A stretch of 32,754 bases of DNA from Cyanobacteria bacterium UBA1221 (GTDB lineage: Bacteria; Cyanobacteriota; Vampirovibrionia; Gastranaerophilales; Gastranaerophilaceae), in assembly GCA_002309425.1 (NCBI GenBank), contig DBXD01000003.1, forward strand, positions 1 to 32,754, written 5' to 3'. The position numbers and the translations under genes were made by a program. The notes beneath the pieces were generated by a model, which saw only the letters and a list, made by a program, of their open reading frames with translations, was not told the origin of the DNA and made no database searches. Below are positions 23,649 to 32,674 of this stretch, piece by piece; within the stretch, counting starts at the first letter, position 1, and every line of letters begins with the position of its first letter.

Positions 23649-24524
23649 ATGCAAATACAAAAGTCAGGATTTTCATCATACAGTGTTTTGAGGCCATATG
23701 TAGCACAAAATTCGCCTAATATCGCCATGAACTTAAAGTGTTCAAAAGATGTTTTTGTTAAATCTCACTCAACAACAGAGCAAAAACATCCTGCCTTCCT
23801 CGGCTCGGATAAAAGTATAACAGCAGCCGATAAAGAGTACCTGTTCGAATCCTCAATAAAAGAACTTCCGGCAAAAATACAACAAGAAATTGCAAAAACA
23901 AATGCATATATAGATATGGCTTTCCCAACTATACCAAAGGAACTGGAAACTATACATTATCCGACAAAAGAAGAGTGTTTGGATATTATAAAAAAGAGAG
24001 CGAAGCTGGAAAATTTTGACGGTTATATTGACGAAATAATTCAAAACAACGGAAATTCAGAGATAGAATACAGAGAATTACCTGACTCCACAGATTTAAT
24101 TTCTGTAAACCTCAACTGTTTTGATGCCAACAATCCAATGATTAAATTAAGCGATGCTAATCATAATCCTATATATGAGTATGCAGGGCTGGGAAATGGT
24201 TTCAAGTTTACAGACTATATTAATAAAGAGTCCTTTAATTATGTTGATGCAGAAGAAGGCGGAATTGCAGGCAAAATAACGGGAGATATTCTTATACAAT
24301 ATGGTATAAATAATAAATATACCATCATACTTGGATCTAATACCAATGTAAAAACATGCGGCTATTATCCTAACGGGAGCGTAGTAAGATATTGCTCCGG
24401 CGAATACCTGAAAAAAGAAGAAATCTTCTCCCCTGACGGAGAGAAAATCCGCGAGGTATATTATCTGGATAAAGCTGACAAAGAATATCATACAAAATAT
24501 GTTGATGTAAAACCCACAACTTAA
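23649..24524 (+). CDS. Hypothetical protein with N-terminal PAFLG motif
   Basis: 291 residues, soluble. A polar leader of about 47 residues ends in PAFLG (48-52). The body has an acidic helical part (residues about 55-135) and a beta-rich C-terminus with a toxin-antidote-like or MORN-like rhythm (GYYPNGSVVRYCSGEYLKKE, then FSPDGEKIREVYYLDK). I do not recognise a family. The ribosome-binding site is weak. No partner gene is obvious. Confidence 0.65.
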   Translation: MQIQKSGFSSYSVLRPYVAQNSPNIAMNLKCSKDVFVKSHSTTEQKHPAFLGSDKSITAADKEYLFESSIKELPAKIQQEIAKTNAYIDMAFPTIPKELETIHYPTKEECLDIIKKRAKLENFDGYIDEIIQNNGNSEIEYRELPDSTDLISVNLNCFDANNPMIKLSDANHNPIYEYAGLGNGFKFTDYINKESFNYVDAEEGGIAGKITGDILIQYGINNKYTIILGSNTNVKTCGYYPNGSVVRYCSGEYLKKEEIFSPDGEKIREVYYLDKADKEYHTKYVDVKPTT

Positions 24525-24581
24525 AGTTATTTATGCCAACCTGCACCGGCTGGTAAAATTGATTGGCCGGACTGTTAAAAT

Positions 24582-24610
24582 TTGTTATATTTGTTTTTTT
24601 CTGGTAAAAT
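24582..24610 (+). promoter_or_regulatory. Putative promoter of the GGDEF gene
   Basis: TTGTTA (24582-24587), a 17-base spacer and TAAAAT (24605-24610) preceded by TGG. Confidence 0.45.
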
Positions 24611-24641
24611 GGGTTAGGAGATTTTTATTGGGAAAATTTTA

Positions 24642-25301
24642 ATGGATAACGATTTTGATTTTACCGATCAATTTGATATACCTGATGAAGTTATGGATGA
24701 AATTCAGCAGAATATTGAGGACATCATAACGAATTTTCCTATACCCGAAGCAAATAAACTTGATGTTATAAAAAAGATAAACTTTATGTATTCCAGAACA
24801 AGGCATCTTTCTCTGACTGACGCTCTTACGGGTTTGTATAACAGAAGGCACTTTGACCATACGGTAGAAAGAGAATTTTTGCGTTCAAAACGCTACGGCA
24901 GAAACCTTTCAATAGCAATTCTCGATATAGACTTTTTTAAAAAAATCAATGACACCTACGGACATCTGTGCGGTGATTATGTTTTAAAAGAGGTTGCATA
25001 CCTTATTCTGGATAATTTCAGGAAAACCGATATTGTATTCAGGTACGGCGGAGAGGAATTTGTGATATTGCTCACGGAAACCGCGCTTGAGCAAACCGTA
25101 ATACCGCTTGAAAGACTGAGAAAAACAATAGAGGAACAACTGTTTTCATATAACAACCAACAAATAAAGGTTACTGTAAGTGTCGGAGCAGCCCAAAATA
25201 CGACCGAATCCGTAAATGACTTTTTGAATAATGCCGACAAAGCACTGTATAAGGCAAAAAATTCCGGCAGAAATAAAGTCATACTTTTTGATGAAAATTA
25301 G
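24642..25301 (+). CDS. GGDEF diguanylate cyclase
   Basis: 219 residues. An acidic N-terminus of about 55 residues with no sensor domain is followed by a complete GGDEF domain: LTDALTGLYNRRHFD, LDIDFFKKINDTYGH, and the active-site loop RYGGEEF (134-140). The inhibitory I-site RxxD is present as R127-D130, five residues ahead of GGEEF, so product inhibition is expected. It should make cyclic di-GMP. It stands alone with its own promoter candidate. The ATG has GGGA 8 bases upstream. Confidence 0.95.
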   Translation: MDNDFDFTDQFDIPDEVMDEIQQNIEDIITNFPIPEANKLDVIKKINFMYSRTRHLSLTDALTGLYNRRHFDHTVEREFLRSKRYGRNLSIAILDIDFFKKINDTYGHLCGDYVLKEVAYLILDNFRKTDIVFRYGGEEFVILLTETALEQTVIPLERLRKTIEEQLFSYNNQQIKVTVSVGAAQNTTESVNDFLNNADKALYKAKNSGRNKVILFDEN

Positions 25302-25354
25302 GTATTTATATCAACACATGTTACGATTTCTTAATAGATTAGCAATATTTCATG

Positions 25355-25382
25355 TTGAAAAACCTTAAAATAAATGTATAAT
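25355..25382 (+). promoter_or_regulatory. Putative promoter of the small secreted-protein gene
   Basis: TTGAAA (25355-25360), a 16-base spacer and a consensus TATAAT (25377-25382). Confidence 0.6.
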
Positions 25383-25415
25383 ATATAATATAAATACAAA
25401 GGAGATTTCTGTAAA

Positions 25416-25763
25416 ATGAAAAGAATAGCAATTATACTCGGATTATTACTGTTTGCACAAGCATCTTTTGCAGGCGGGACAACGTTGATTGTAAATCCTG
25501 ACTTACCGGCAGGTTTTAATCCTGACCCTGCGGGCTATCAGGAGCCTGTACAACAACTTGATCCTAATTCAACCTATTTTACAAAAGATGGTATTTACAG
25601 TGCTTCGGGAAATAACCTCCAACCGGTTACAAGAAGAACCTATACTACGAGAAAATTCAGAATCGGTCGTCAGCACAATGACCCGAACGGTTATTGGAAC
25701 TTTGGACGTGTAAATTTCGGTAACGGATTTACAACTGTTAGCGGCGGAGACAAAAAGTACTAA
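25416..25763 (+). CDS. Small secreted hypothetical protein
   Basis: 115 residues. Residues 1-19 form a signal peptide (MKRIAIILGLLLFAQASFA). The mature part is short, rich in Asn, Pro, Tyr and Gly, with no Cys (NPDLPAGFNPDPAGYQEPVQ; GYWNFGRVNFGNGF). No domain recognised. AAGGAG lies 10 bases before the ATG. It ends 12 bases before the dihydrolipoamide dehydrogenase gene and may be co-transcribed with it. Confidence 0.7.
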   Translation: MKRIAIILGLLLFAQASFAGGTTLIVNPDLPAGFNPDPAGYQEPVQQLDPNSTYFTKDGIYSASGNNLQPVTRRTYTTRKFRIGRQHNDPNGYWNFGRVNFGNGFTTVSGGDKKY

Positions 25764-25775
25764 TTCGGGTAAATA

Positions 25776-27023
25776 ATGAATATAAAATATGATTTAGGCA
25801 TTGTTGGCGGTGGACCTGCGGGGTACACTGCCGCATTGCATGCAAGGAAGAGAGGGTTAAGCGTTGTTCTGTTTGAGAAAGAACAACTCGGCGGGGTATG
25901 TCTGAACAAAGGCTGTATACCCACAAAAACTATCCTCCGTTCTGCAGAATTATACGAACAACTACTCTCCTCAGAAAATATAGGGTTAAGTTTTTCCGGT
26001 GCGAAGGTTGATTTTACCAAAGTTATTGAGCGCAAAAATCAGGTTACCTCAAAGTTAAGAAAAGGGCTTGAACTTACTCTGAAAAACAGCGGAACGATTA
26101 TTATTAACGCTGAGGCAAAAGTTCTGGATAAAAATACAATCTCTGCCAACGGTGAAACTTATACTTTTGAAAAAATAATTGTTGCAACGGGTTCCGAACC
26201 CGGAACCTTCAAGGGAATGGAATTTGACCACAAGAATATATTATGCTCAGATGATGTATTAGAACTTACCGAGCTACCCAAAAGCATTGTTATCGTAGGT
26301 TCGGGTGCAATAGGAATTGAATGGGCCAGAATATTCTCTGCTTTTCAGGTTGATGTAACAATTATTGAATTGGCCGAAAATCTTTTACCCGTTGCAGATA
26401 TTGAAGTTTCAAAGCGCATTGAAAGAATTTTTAAAACGAAAAAAATTAATATTTACAAATCTGTTGCGGTTGAAAGCATTGACTATAACGGTATCTGCAA
26501 CGTACACCTTAATAACGGGGAAACAATTCGGGCGGAAAAAGTTCTGGTTGCAGTCGGAAGGAAAGTTCCTGAATACAAAAAATTTGATGGTGTAACATAT
26601 ATTGGTGATGTATGCAAAGAAATTCAACTTGCGCATTTTGCATCAAAACAGGCTATTGAAATTATTGACGGAATTAAATTTGACAAATCGCTTGTGCCTT
26701 CTGTCGTCTACGGCGAGCCGGAAATCGCCTGGGTCGGAAAACGGGAACAGGATTTGGAGCCTGAAAGTTATAAAAAATCTATGCTGCTCGTATCTGCACT
26801 TGGGAAATCTCATTGTGATAATTCCACAGACGGATTCATCAAGGTTTTGTCAAAAGACAACAAAATTATCGGAGCTCATATTGTTTCAAAAGAGGCATCC
26901 GCTCTGATTCAGCAGGTACTTATCGCAATGCAAAATAATATAACGGCAGACAAACTTAAAGAAGTTTGTTTTGCTCATCCGACATATTCTGAGGGTATTT
27001 TTGAAGCATTATTCGGTCTGTAA
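25776..27023 (+). CDS. Dihydrolipoamide dehydrogenase-like flavoprotein, shortened
   Basis: 415 residues, about 50 fewer than usual. FAD-binding GGGPAGYTAA (11-20), the redox disulfide C42-C47 in GGVCLNKGCIPTK, the NAD-binding SGAIGIEWA, the second FAD contact YIGDV and the catalytic HPTYSE (401-406) are all retained. The gap is mainly between AVGR and YIGDV, where about 30 residues are missing. It probably oxidises dihydrolipoyl groups of 2-oxoacid dehydrogenase or glycine cleavage complexes, but no E1, E2 or gcv gene is adjacent. glyA lies 1.4 kb away, which weakly suggests glycine metabolism. Its last 15 bases overlap the convergent YkgJ-type gene. Confidence 0.85.
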   Translation: MNIKYDLGIVGGGPAGYTAALHARKRGLSVVLFEKEQLGGVCLNKGCIPTKTILRSAELYEQLLSSENIGLSFSGAKVDFTKVIERKNQVTSKLRKGLELTLKNSGTIIINAEAKVLDKNTISANGETYTFEKIIVATGSEPGTFKGMEFDHKNILCSDDVLELTELPKSIVIVGSGAIGIEWARIFSAFQVDVTIIELAENLLPVADIEVSKRIERIFKTKKINIYKSVAVESIDYNGICNVHLNNGETIRAEKVLVAVGRKVPEYKKFDGVTYIGDVCKEIQLAHFASKQAIEIIDGIKFDKSLVPSVVYGEPEIAWVGKREQDLEPESYKKSMLLVSALGKSHCDNSTDGFIKVLSKDNKIIGAHIVSKEASALIQQVLIAMQNNITADKLKEVCFAHPTYSEGIFEALFGL

Positions 27024-27554
27024 AAACCATTTAATCAGCGACCTTATTTCTCCGCACTCAAGTTTATAATTTTTTGCAGGAGAACTCTGAAAAATACTGT
27101 CTGTCCTCAAATTCTCCTTTATGGGATTTTCTATAATTAATTCTTTATTTTCCGAATCATAAACACTGCTGTAATTTAACCCTCTGTTCACACATTCGGG
27201 TAACTTTACAATACCATTGTCAAGATATGCAAGTCCATGAGTACGGCAAACAAGTCCTCTGTACTTGTATAGTGAACATTCTCTCTCAATCAAAAAAGGA
27301 CATTTGTAATTTGTATATTTTTTATTCTCAACCAAATATTTTATATTTTGTTTTATCTTTTTTTGAGTTTCCGGTGAAAGTTCAAGAAAACCTTTCATCA
27401 AATATTCGGCTTCCAGCCTCGAAAAAGGGTATTCCCCAATTTCACAGCAAAAAGAACAACCTTTTTTACAACAAATGTATTGTTTATGTCCGTTAAAATA
27501 ATTATCGAGAGTCTTATCAAATTCTTCTAAAAATTTTTCATAGCGTATCAGCAT
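27009..27554 (-). CDS. YkgJ-type cysteine-cluster protein
   Basis: 181 residues with the CxxxCxxCC start (CCKKGCSFCC), CPFL, CSLYKYRGLVCRTHG and a late Cys (LPECV), the metal-binding pattern of the YkgJ/UPF0153 family, likely Zn or Fe-S. Activity unknown. It starts 3 bases after the thioesterase stop, so the two are probably one transcript. Confidence 0.85.
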   Translation of the reverse strand: MLIRYEKFLEEFDKTLDNYFNGHKQYICCKKGCSFCCEIGEYPFSRLEAEYLMKGFLELSPETQKKIKQNIKYLVENKKYTNYKCPFLIERECSLYKYRGLVCRTHGLAYLDNGIVKLPECVNRGLNYSSVYDSENKELIIENPIKENLRTDSIFQSSPAKNYKLECGEIRSLIKWFLQTE

Positions 27555-27557
27555 AAA

Positions 27558-28295
27558 TTAATTCCACTTGCACTGAGCGAGAAACAAATCTTCTCCGGTT
27601 TGGGTATTCTTAATAGTGTGAACAGTAGTAAATTCATCAACAAACTGAACCTGGGACAAAATATTGTCCTTAAATTTTGCTTCTTTTTTAAATATCATAT
27701 CAATGGTTTTGGGTTTATGACTTACCTTGAAATCATATTCCAGAGGTTCTAATGCCCAAACAATATAATTGCCGTTATTTGCATGATGATTAACGTCCAA
27801 ATCGTTATATCTTACCTCAAATTCTTTTTCAATATCGACTTTTTCAATATTAGGAATTTTAGAATAAGACAAATCATCCTCTTTTTTTTCAAACTTGAGC
27901 ATATACGGGGAATCTAATGATTCGCCGGGATGAACAATAGACATATTTGTAAAATCAACAAGCGACCACATACTCGCTGCACGAGCCAAAAGCTTTTCTC
28001 CCGCATACATTTCGAAATCACGAAAGGCAAACATTTTATTGTATCCTCTTGGAGCGGTTCTTACAGTCAGGTTGTAAATTCCGACAGGATACTCTTCAAA
28101 TTCCATTCGGTATTTGATAAGCACCCACATAAGGTTTTTGGGTGTAATAGCCGAGTAACCAAACCCCCAGGCCTCAGCATTTTCGCTTGCAACATCCTGA
28201 AAATAGTTCAGCATGGAATAAGGTTTTAAGCCTTTATCAAAATCCATTTCGGAATATTTTACGTCAATATTTTTATCATAACCGTGTTCAATCAT
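27558..28295 (-). CDS. Acyl-ACP thioesterase (FatA/FatB-like)
   Basis: 245 residues with two hotdog domains. The N-terminal half contains PYSMLNYFQDVASE, and the C-terminal active-site segment RYNDLDVNHHANNGNYIVW (162-180) has the Asp, Asn and His of the plant-type and bacterial acyl-ACP thioesterase family. It releases free fatty acids from acyl carrier protein and so sets chain length and lipid flow. AGAGG lies ahead of the ATG. Confidence 0.9.
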   Translation of the reverse strand: MIEHGYDKNIDVKYSEMDFDKGLKPYSMLNYFQDVASENAEAWGFGYSAITPKNLMWVLIKYRMEFEEYPVGIYNLTVRTAPRGYNKMFAFRDFEMYAGEKLLARAASMWSLVDFTNMSIVHPGESLDSPYMLKFEKKEDDLSYSKIPNIEKVDIEKEFEVRYNDLDVNHHANNGNYIVWALEPLEYDFKVSHKPKTIDMIFKKEAKFKDNILSQVQFVDEFTTVHTIKNTQTGEDLFLAQCKWN

Positions 28296-28336
28296 TTCAA
28301 TACCTCTTGCAAAGATATTAGCACAAATTTACATTC

Positions 28337-28365
28337 TTTACACTATGCAGAAAATACACTAGAAT
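28337..28365 (+). promoter_or_regulatory. Putative glyA promoter
   Basis: TTTACA (28337-28342), a 17-base spacer and TAGAAT (28360-28365), about 29 bases before the ATG. Confidence 0.5.
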
Positions 28366-28393
28366 GTATAAAAAGGGATAAGGAGAGAAAGAG

Positions 28394-29623
28394 ATGAATT
28401 TGGAACATATAAAACAAACAGACCCTGCCGTTGCAGAACAAATTGAACTGGAATTAAAAAGACAGCAGGAAACAATAGAGCTTATTGCTTCCGAAAATTT
28501 TGTATCTCCTGCAGTAATGGCTGCTGCAGGTACGGTTTTGACCAACAAATATGCGGAAGGTAAGCCAAATAAAAGATATTATAACGGTTGTGAACATATA
28601 GATAAAATTGAGTCATTGGCACAAAAAAGATGCTGCGAATTGTTCGGCTGCGATCATGCTAATGTTCAACCGCATTCAGGTGCCCAAGCAAATATGGCAG
28701 TATTTTTCTATGCACTAAAAACAGGTGATACCGTTATGGGTATGGATTTGTCTAACGGTGGCCACCTGACTCACGGTAGCCCGGTTAATTTTTCAGGTAC
28801 AAACTATAACATTATTTCATATGGTGTTGATGAAAACGGTGTTATAGATTATTCAGATGTGGAAAAGAAAGCAAAAGAACACAAGCCGAAACTCATTATT
28901 GCTGGCGCAAGTAACTACTCTCGAATAATTGATTTTGAAAGATTCAAAAAAATCGCAGATGCAGCAGGTGCATATCTGATGGTTGATATGGCTCATATTG
29001 CGGGACTTGTTGCTACGGGAAATCACCCTTCTCCTGTTCCTTATGCGGATTTTGTTACTACAACAACCCACAAAACCCTAAGAGGTCCCAGAGGCGGAAT
29101 AATCATGTGTAAAGAAGAGCATGCGGCAGGCATTGACAAAGCCGTATTTCCCGGTATTCAAGGCGGACCTTTGGAACATATTATTGCAGCAAAAGCAGTT
29201 GCGCTAAAAGAAGCAATGAGCCCGGAATTCAAAGAATATGCTACTCAAGTTGTTAAAAATTCAAAAGTATTAGCACAGGAATTAATTAATAACGGAATAG
29301 ATATTGTAGGCGGAAAATCAGAAAATCACGTTATGACTATCGATTTAAGACGTCTGAATAAAACAGGAAAAGATGTTGCAAACTTATTGGAAGAAGTTGG
29401 AATTACCGCCAATAAAAATACCGTTCCGAATGATCCTACAAGTCCTTTTGTAACCAGCGGGGTCAGAATCGGTACTGCGGCTACAACCACAAGAGGCATG
29501 AAAGAATCTGAAATGAAAATAATTGCACAAATTATATCAGATGCTATACTTGAAAAGGAAAAAACGGAAAATTTAAGACAAAAAAGTCTTGAATTGTGTA
29601 AGAAATTCCCTTTGTATAATTAG
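28394..29623 (+). CDS. glyA: Serine hydroxymethyltransferase
   Basis: 409 residues, standard length. PLP lysine in VTTTTHKTLRGPRGG, the IELIASENFVSPAV start, NKYAEGKPNKRYYNGC and VDMAHIAGLVA are textbook family motifs. It makes glycine and 5,10-methylene-tetrahydrofolate from serine. AAGGAG lies 8 bases before the ATG. The glycosyltransferase-like gene begins 13 bases after its stop. Confidence 0.98.
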   Translation: MNLEHIKQTDPAVAEQIELELKRQQETIELIASENFVSPAVMAAAGTVLTNKYAEGKPNKRYYNGCEHIDKIESLAQKRCCELFGCDHANVQPHSGAQANMAVFFYALKTGDTVMGMDLSNGGHLTHGSPVNFSGTNYNIISYGVDENGVIDYSDVEKKAKEHKPKLIIAGASNYSRIIDFERFKKIADAAGAYLMVDMAHIAGLVATGNHPSPVPYADFVTTTTHKTLRGPRGGIIMCKEEHAAGIDKAVFPGIQGGPLEHIIAAKAVALKEAMSPEFKEYATQVVKNSKVLAQELINNGIDIVGGKSENHVMTIDLRRLNKTGKDVANLLEEVGITANKNTVPNDPTSPFVTSGVRIGTAATTTRGMKESEMKIIAQIISDAILEKEKTENLRQKSLELCKKFPLYN

Positions 29624-29636
29624 TTCAGGAAAAAAC

Positions 29637-30692
29637 ATGATTAAATTATCACAAGCACACGTATTAGGAACAATAATTGCATTTTTGATAGGAATTTTTG
29701 CTGTTCCTATTGTAATAGCTTTTTCCAGAAAAAATAACTTAATAGATGTTCCCAACGAAAGAAAAATTCACCATGGACACATATCCCGTTTGGGCGGTGT
29801 TGCTGTATGGTTTTCCGTTTCATTAACATTTCTTTTGTTGGTGCTTTTGAGCTATTATCCGAAAGGTCAGGGATTGAGTGCTATTATAGTAGGCGGTTCT
29901 TTGATGTTTTTAATGGGACTTGTTGATGATGTATATTGTCTGGATGCAAAGTTCAAACTGTTTATTCAGGTAGCAATCACCACAATAGTTATGCTTTTGG
30001 GTATCAGAATAGAAACATTCTATAATCCGTTCGGTGCAAATATTGATTTAGGGATAATGTCTTACCCTGTTACATTGTTATGGATTGTGGGTATTACTAA
30101 TGCCGTTAATTTTATAGATGGTATAGACGGACTTGCGGGCTCTATTGTGAGTATTTCCTCTTTAACAATAGGTATAGTTTCTCTTGTCCTTGCTCCAAGT
30201 TGTCCTATCAATGCTCTTATGGCATTCATATTGATGGGTGCAATGTGCGCATTTTTAATGTACAACTACAATCCTGCAAAGATATTTATGGGCGATTCGG
30301 GTGCGTTGTATGCGGGATTTTTGCTTGCAACACTATCTATCAGCGGTGTTGTAAAAGTGAGCAGCGGAATTTCAATGTATCTTCCGATACTTATACTTGC
30401 TATTCCTTTAATGGATATTGCATATTCTTCAATGAGAAGAATAATCAAAGGCACAAGTCCGTTTGTAGCAGACAGCGAGCACATTCACCATAAACTTCTC
30501 CATGCCGGATATTCGCAAGATAAACTCGTACTTTTGCTTGCAGGATTTTCAATGATATGTGCGTTATTATCCATTATTGTAGTAAGCACAAGAAGCAGAT
30601 TTATTATAACGGCACTAAGCCTTATTGGTGTACTTTTGATATTAAATGTATTATCCAAATTAATTAAGAAAAAAGAAGAAAATAATGCATAA
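29637..30692 (+). CDS. WecA/TagO/MraY-family polyprenyl-phosphate sugar-1-phosphate transferase
   Basis: 351 residues and about ten membrane helices. NERKIHHGHISRLGG, the catalytic GLVDDVYCLDAKFKL, NFIDGIDGLAG, FMGDSGALYAGF and the C-terminal HIHHKLLHAG are the ordered motifs of the WecA/TagO branch. It would attach N-acetylglucosamine 1-phosphate (or a related sugar) to undecaprenyl phosphate, starting O-antigen, wall or capsule polymers. The frame extends 16 codons upstream into glyA, but AGGA just before the ATG at 29637 fixes the start. Likely co-transcribed with glyA. Confidence 0.9.
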   Translation: MIKLSQAHVLGTIIAFLIGIFAVPIVIAFSRKNNLIDVPNERKIHHGHISRLGGVAVWFSVSLTFLLLVLLSYYPKGQGLSAIIVGGSLMFLMGLVDDVYCLDAKFKLFIQVAITTIVMLLGIRIETFYNPFGANIDLGIMSYPVTLLWIVGITNAVNFIDGIDGLAGSIVSISSLTIGIVSLVLAPSCPINALMAFILMGAMCAFLMYNYNPAKIFMGDSGALYAGFLLATLSISGVVKVSSGISMYLPILILAIPLMDIAYSSMRRIIKGTSPFVADSEHIHHKLLHAGYSQDKLVLLLAGFSMICALLSIIVVSTRSRFIITALSLIGVLLILNVLSKLIKKKEENNA

Positions 30693-30708
30693 AGTTTAAA
30701 ACTATAAA

Positions 30709-30742
30709 TTAAAAGCTGAAATCATTAGATTTCAGCTTTTAA
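30709..30742. terminator. Bidirectional hairpin terminator
   Basis: TTAAAAGCTGAAATC pairs perfectly with GATTTCAGCTTTTAA around an ATTA loop (15 bp), between convergent genes, with T-rich tails on both strands. Confidence 0.9.
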
Positions 30743-30757
30743 TATTAATATATTTGA

Positions 30758-32674
30758 TTATGCAATTGTATCTAAACTACCAAATTCTGCCATTCGTTGG
30801 GCTTCTTGTCTTGTCATTGGACCGTCTGATTCCAGTGTTTTTGCATATTTATCAAGTTTTTCTGTTAGTTCGGAATTACCTTTTTTTGCTTTAAGAGCTG
30901 TACTCAATGCTTTGGGTAAATTAAATCCCAATCCTTTTTTTGATAAATTTTTAAAGTAATTTTCTTCCCAGCCTTCACCTAATCTAAATTCCCAGTTACC
31001 TTCTTGAGTATTAGGAATGTTTATTCTTCTCTCGCTGCCCACAGCATCATTTATTGTCATACCAACTTTACCGGGTTTAGTGGATTCGTTGTTTGGAGTG
31101 TTTGTAAATAACATTGCAAAAAGATCCGAAACTCTATCTGCATAATAAGGGAAGGTAAGTATTTTTACTGCCGGTGATTTTAATTCTTTTGCCATAATAT
31201 CAATTTGTTCAGCGTTCATATTTTTTGCAAATTCGATTGCTGTCTGGTCATCATGAGTTCCTATGAATATTTCGAAAGGATGGTTAAATACTTGAGCATC
31301 TTTACTTCTGTAATGTCCGGGGTAGCCCCAACCGTTTTTCATATGCTGCATTGTATGAATACAGTACATATCTTTAACTGCGTTTTTTACTTCAGGATCA
31401 GATAATGCGTTCCAGCTTTTTCCTGCACCGTCCAGCAATTCAAGTGAAATATTACTTTCAGGAACGCCGGCTTTTTCTGCTTCTTGCTTTATTATATCTA
31501 TTATTTTAGTGCCTAAATATGGTTGTTGATCTTTCAATCCTTCTAGCGTACCCATCATATTTCCGTGTTCGTCTTTATAACCTGTAGAATAAACAATAGT
31601 TGGTGCTACTAATTGCCAAGCGGCATCAATTCTGATTGCGTTATACCTTTTGAATTGCATTGCGAATTTTTGTCTGAATAATTTACCTGTTTCACCATCA
31701 AGTTTAGACATATCGGGAGCCGGAGTCCAACAGGTAATGAATTTTCCGTCACCGTATTTGTCGCAGCCATACATTCTGCCATCATTATAAAACGCGCTTT
31801 TATATGCCCATACATCTTTATCTGAAAAACCGATTTGAGCATCACCGGTGAGCTTTATACCTCTCGCATTTAATTCTTCTTTTGTTTGTTGCTGTTGTTT
31901 GTCTGCGATAAATTGAACAAACTCATTGAATCTGTATGCATCAAAATCAGAATCTCTGGTCACATTTTTGTAATATTCTATTGAATTCTTATCTATGTTA
32001 TTCTCATCAGCATAAATATTTCTGTCACGTTCATCCCATTTTGAAGTATCATTGGTTCCGTATTTATATGCAATAGTTTCAAATACAGAATCTCTTTCGA
32101 GCCAATCCTTGTTTTCCTCTTTAAAGTTTCCAAATTCAATTTTTAATGGTGAATTTTCCGGTAATTTTTCAAATCTTTTAAAAGCTTTTATAAGGAGCGG
32201 TTTTATTCCGTATTCTTCATCAAATAAGTATTCATAATCAACTTTGTAATTATCGTTTTCATAGCTTGTATATGGTGATTCACTTAATTCTTTTCTGGTT
32301 AATAATTTTCCGTATTCGGGAGTTGCTAATCTTTCGGGTGAAATTGTTTGCATGCCCAGAGCAAAAATGCTGCTTGAATAAGGTGAACGAATAAAGTTGG
32401 AGATTTGACCTTGAGGGCCTAATTGAATGTTTGTTGCACCAAAATATGTGTTTGCAAAATCAGCTGTACTAATCCCTGCCGGAGAGAACATTGTTCCTAT
32501 TGGTGTCCAATATTTTGAGTCCGGTACGGCAAAATCAAAAATTGTTGTGCTGACGGTATTTATACCTAAATTGTCCAGCGCTTCTTTTGTTAGTTGCTTT
32601 AAACTTTGTTCTTCACGTTCACAAAGTGCACGTCCAAATACCGGTGATTTTGCTGTTAAATTTCCTATCTTCAT
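30758..32674 (-). CDS. GH77 4-alpha-glucanotransferase, divergent, with PVFG leader
   Basis: 638 residues. After a short leader with PVFG (11-14) comes an amylomaltase-type barrel: the ARGIKLTGDAQIG segment (271-282), ADVWA-like KDVWA, the nucleophile Asp350 in AIRIDAAW, an acid/base candidate Glu412 in NISLELLDGAG, and THDDQT (473-478) for the third carboxylate. The order fits GH77, but the usual EDLG and RIDHFRG wording has changed, and a C-terminal tail of about 60 residues is extra. It would rearrange maltodextrins or glycogen-type glucans. AAGGAAG lies ahead of the ATG. Confidence 0.75.
   Translation of the reverse strand: MKIGNLTAKSPVFGRALCEREEQSLKQLTKEALDNLGINTVSTTIFDFAVPDSKYWTPIGTMFSPAGISTADFANTYFGATNIQLGPQGQISNFIRSPYSSSIFALGMQTISPERLATPEYGKLLTRKELSESPYTSYENDNYKVDYEYLFDEEYGIKPLLIKAFKRFEKLPENSPLKIEFGNFKEENKDWLERDSVFETIAYKYGTNDTSKWDERDRNIYADENNIDKNSIEYYKNVTRDSDFDAYRFNEFVQFIADKQQQQTKEELNARGIKLTGDAQIGFSDKDVWAYKSAFYNDGRMYGCDKYGDGKFITCWTPAPDMSKLDGETGKLFRQKFAMQFKRYNAIRIDAAWQLVAPTIVYSTGYKDEHGNMMGTLEGLKDQQPYLGTKIIDIIKQEAEKAGVPESNISLELLDGAGKSWNALSDPEVKNAVKDMYCIHTMQHMKNGWGYPGHYRSKDAQVFNHPFEIFIGTHDDQTAIEFAKNMNAEQIDIMAKELKSPAVKILTFPYYADRVSDLFAMLFTNTPNNESTKPGKVGMTINDAVGSERRINIPNTQEGNWEFRLGEGWEENYFKNLSKKGLGFNLPKALSTALKAKKGNSELTEKLDKYAKTLESDGPMTRQEAQRMAEFGSLDTIA

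Noticed and set aside
26530..26640. Frameshift in the dihydrolipoamide dehydrogenase gene to explain the missing linker
   Set aside because: The frame is continuous and both flanking motifs read correctly in the same frame, so an in-frame deletion is simpler.
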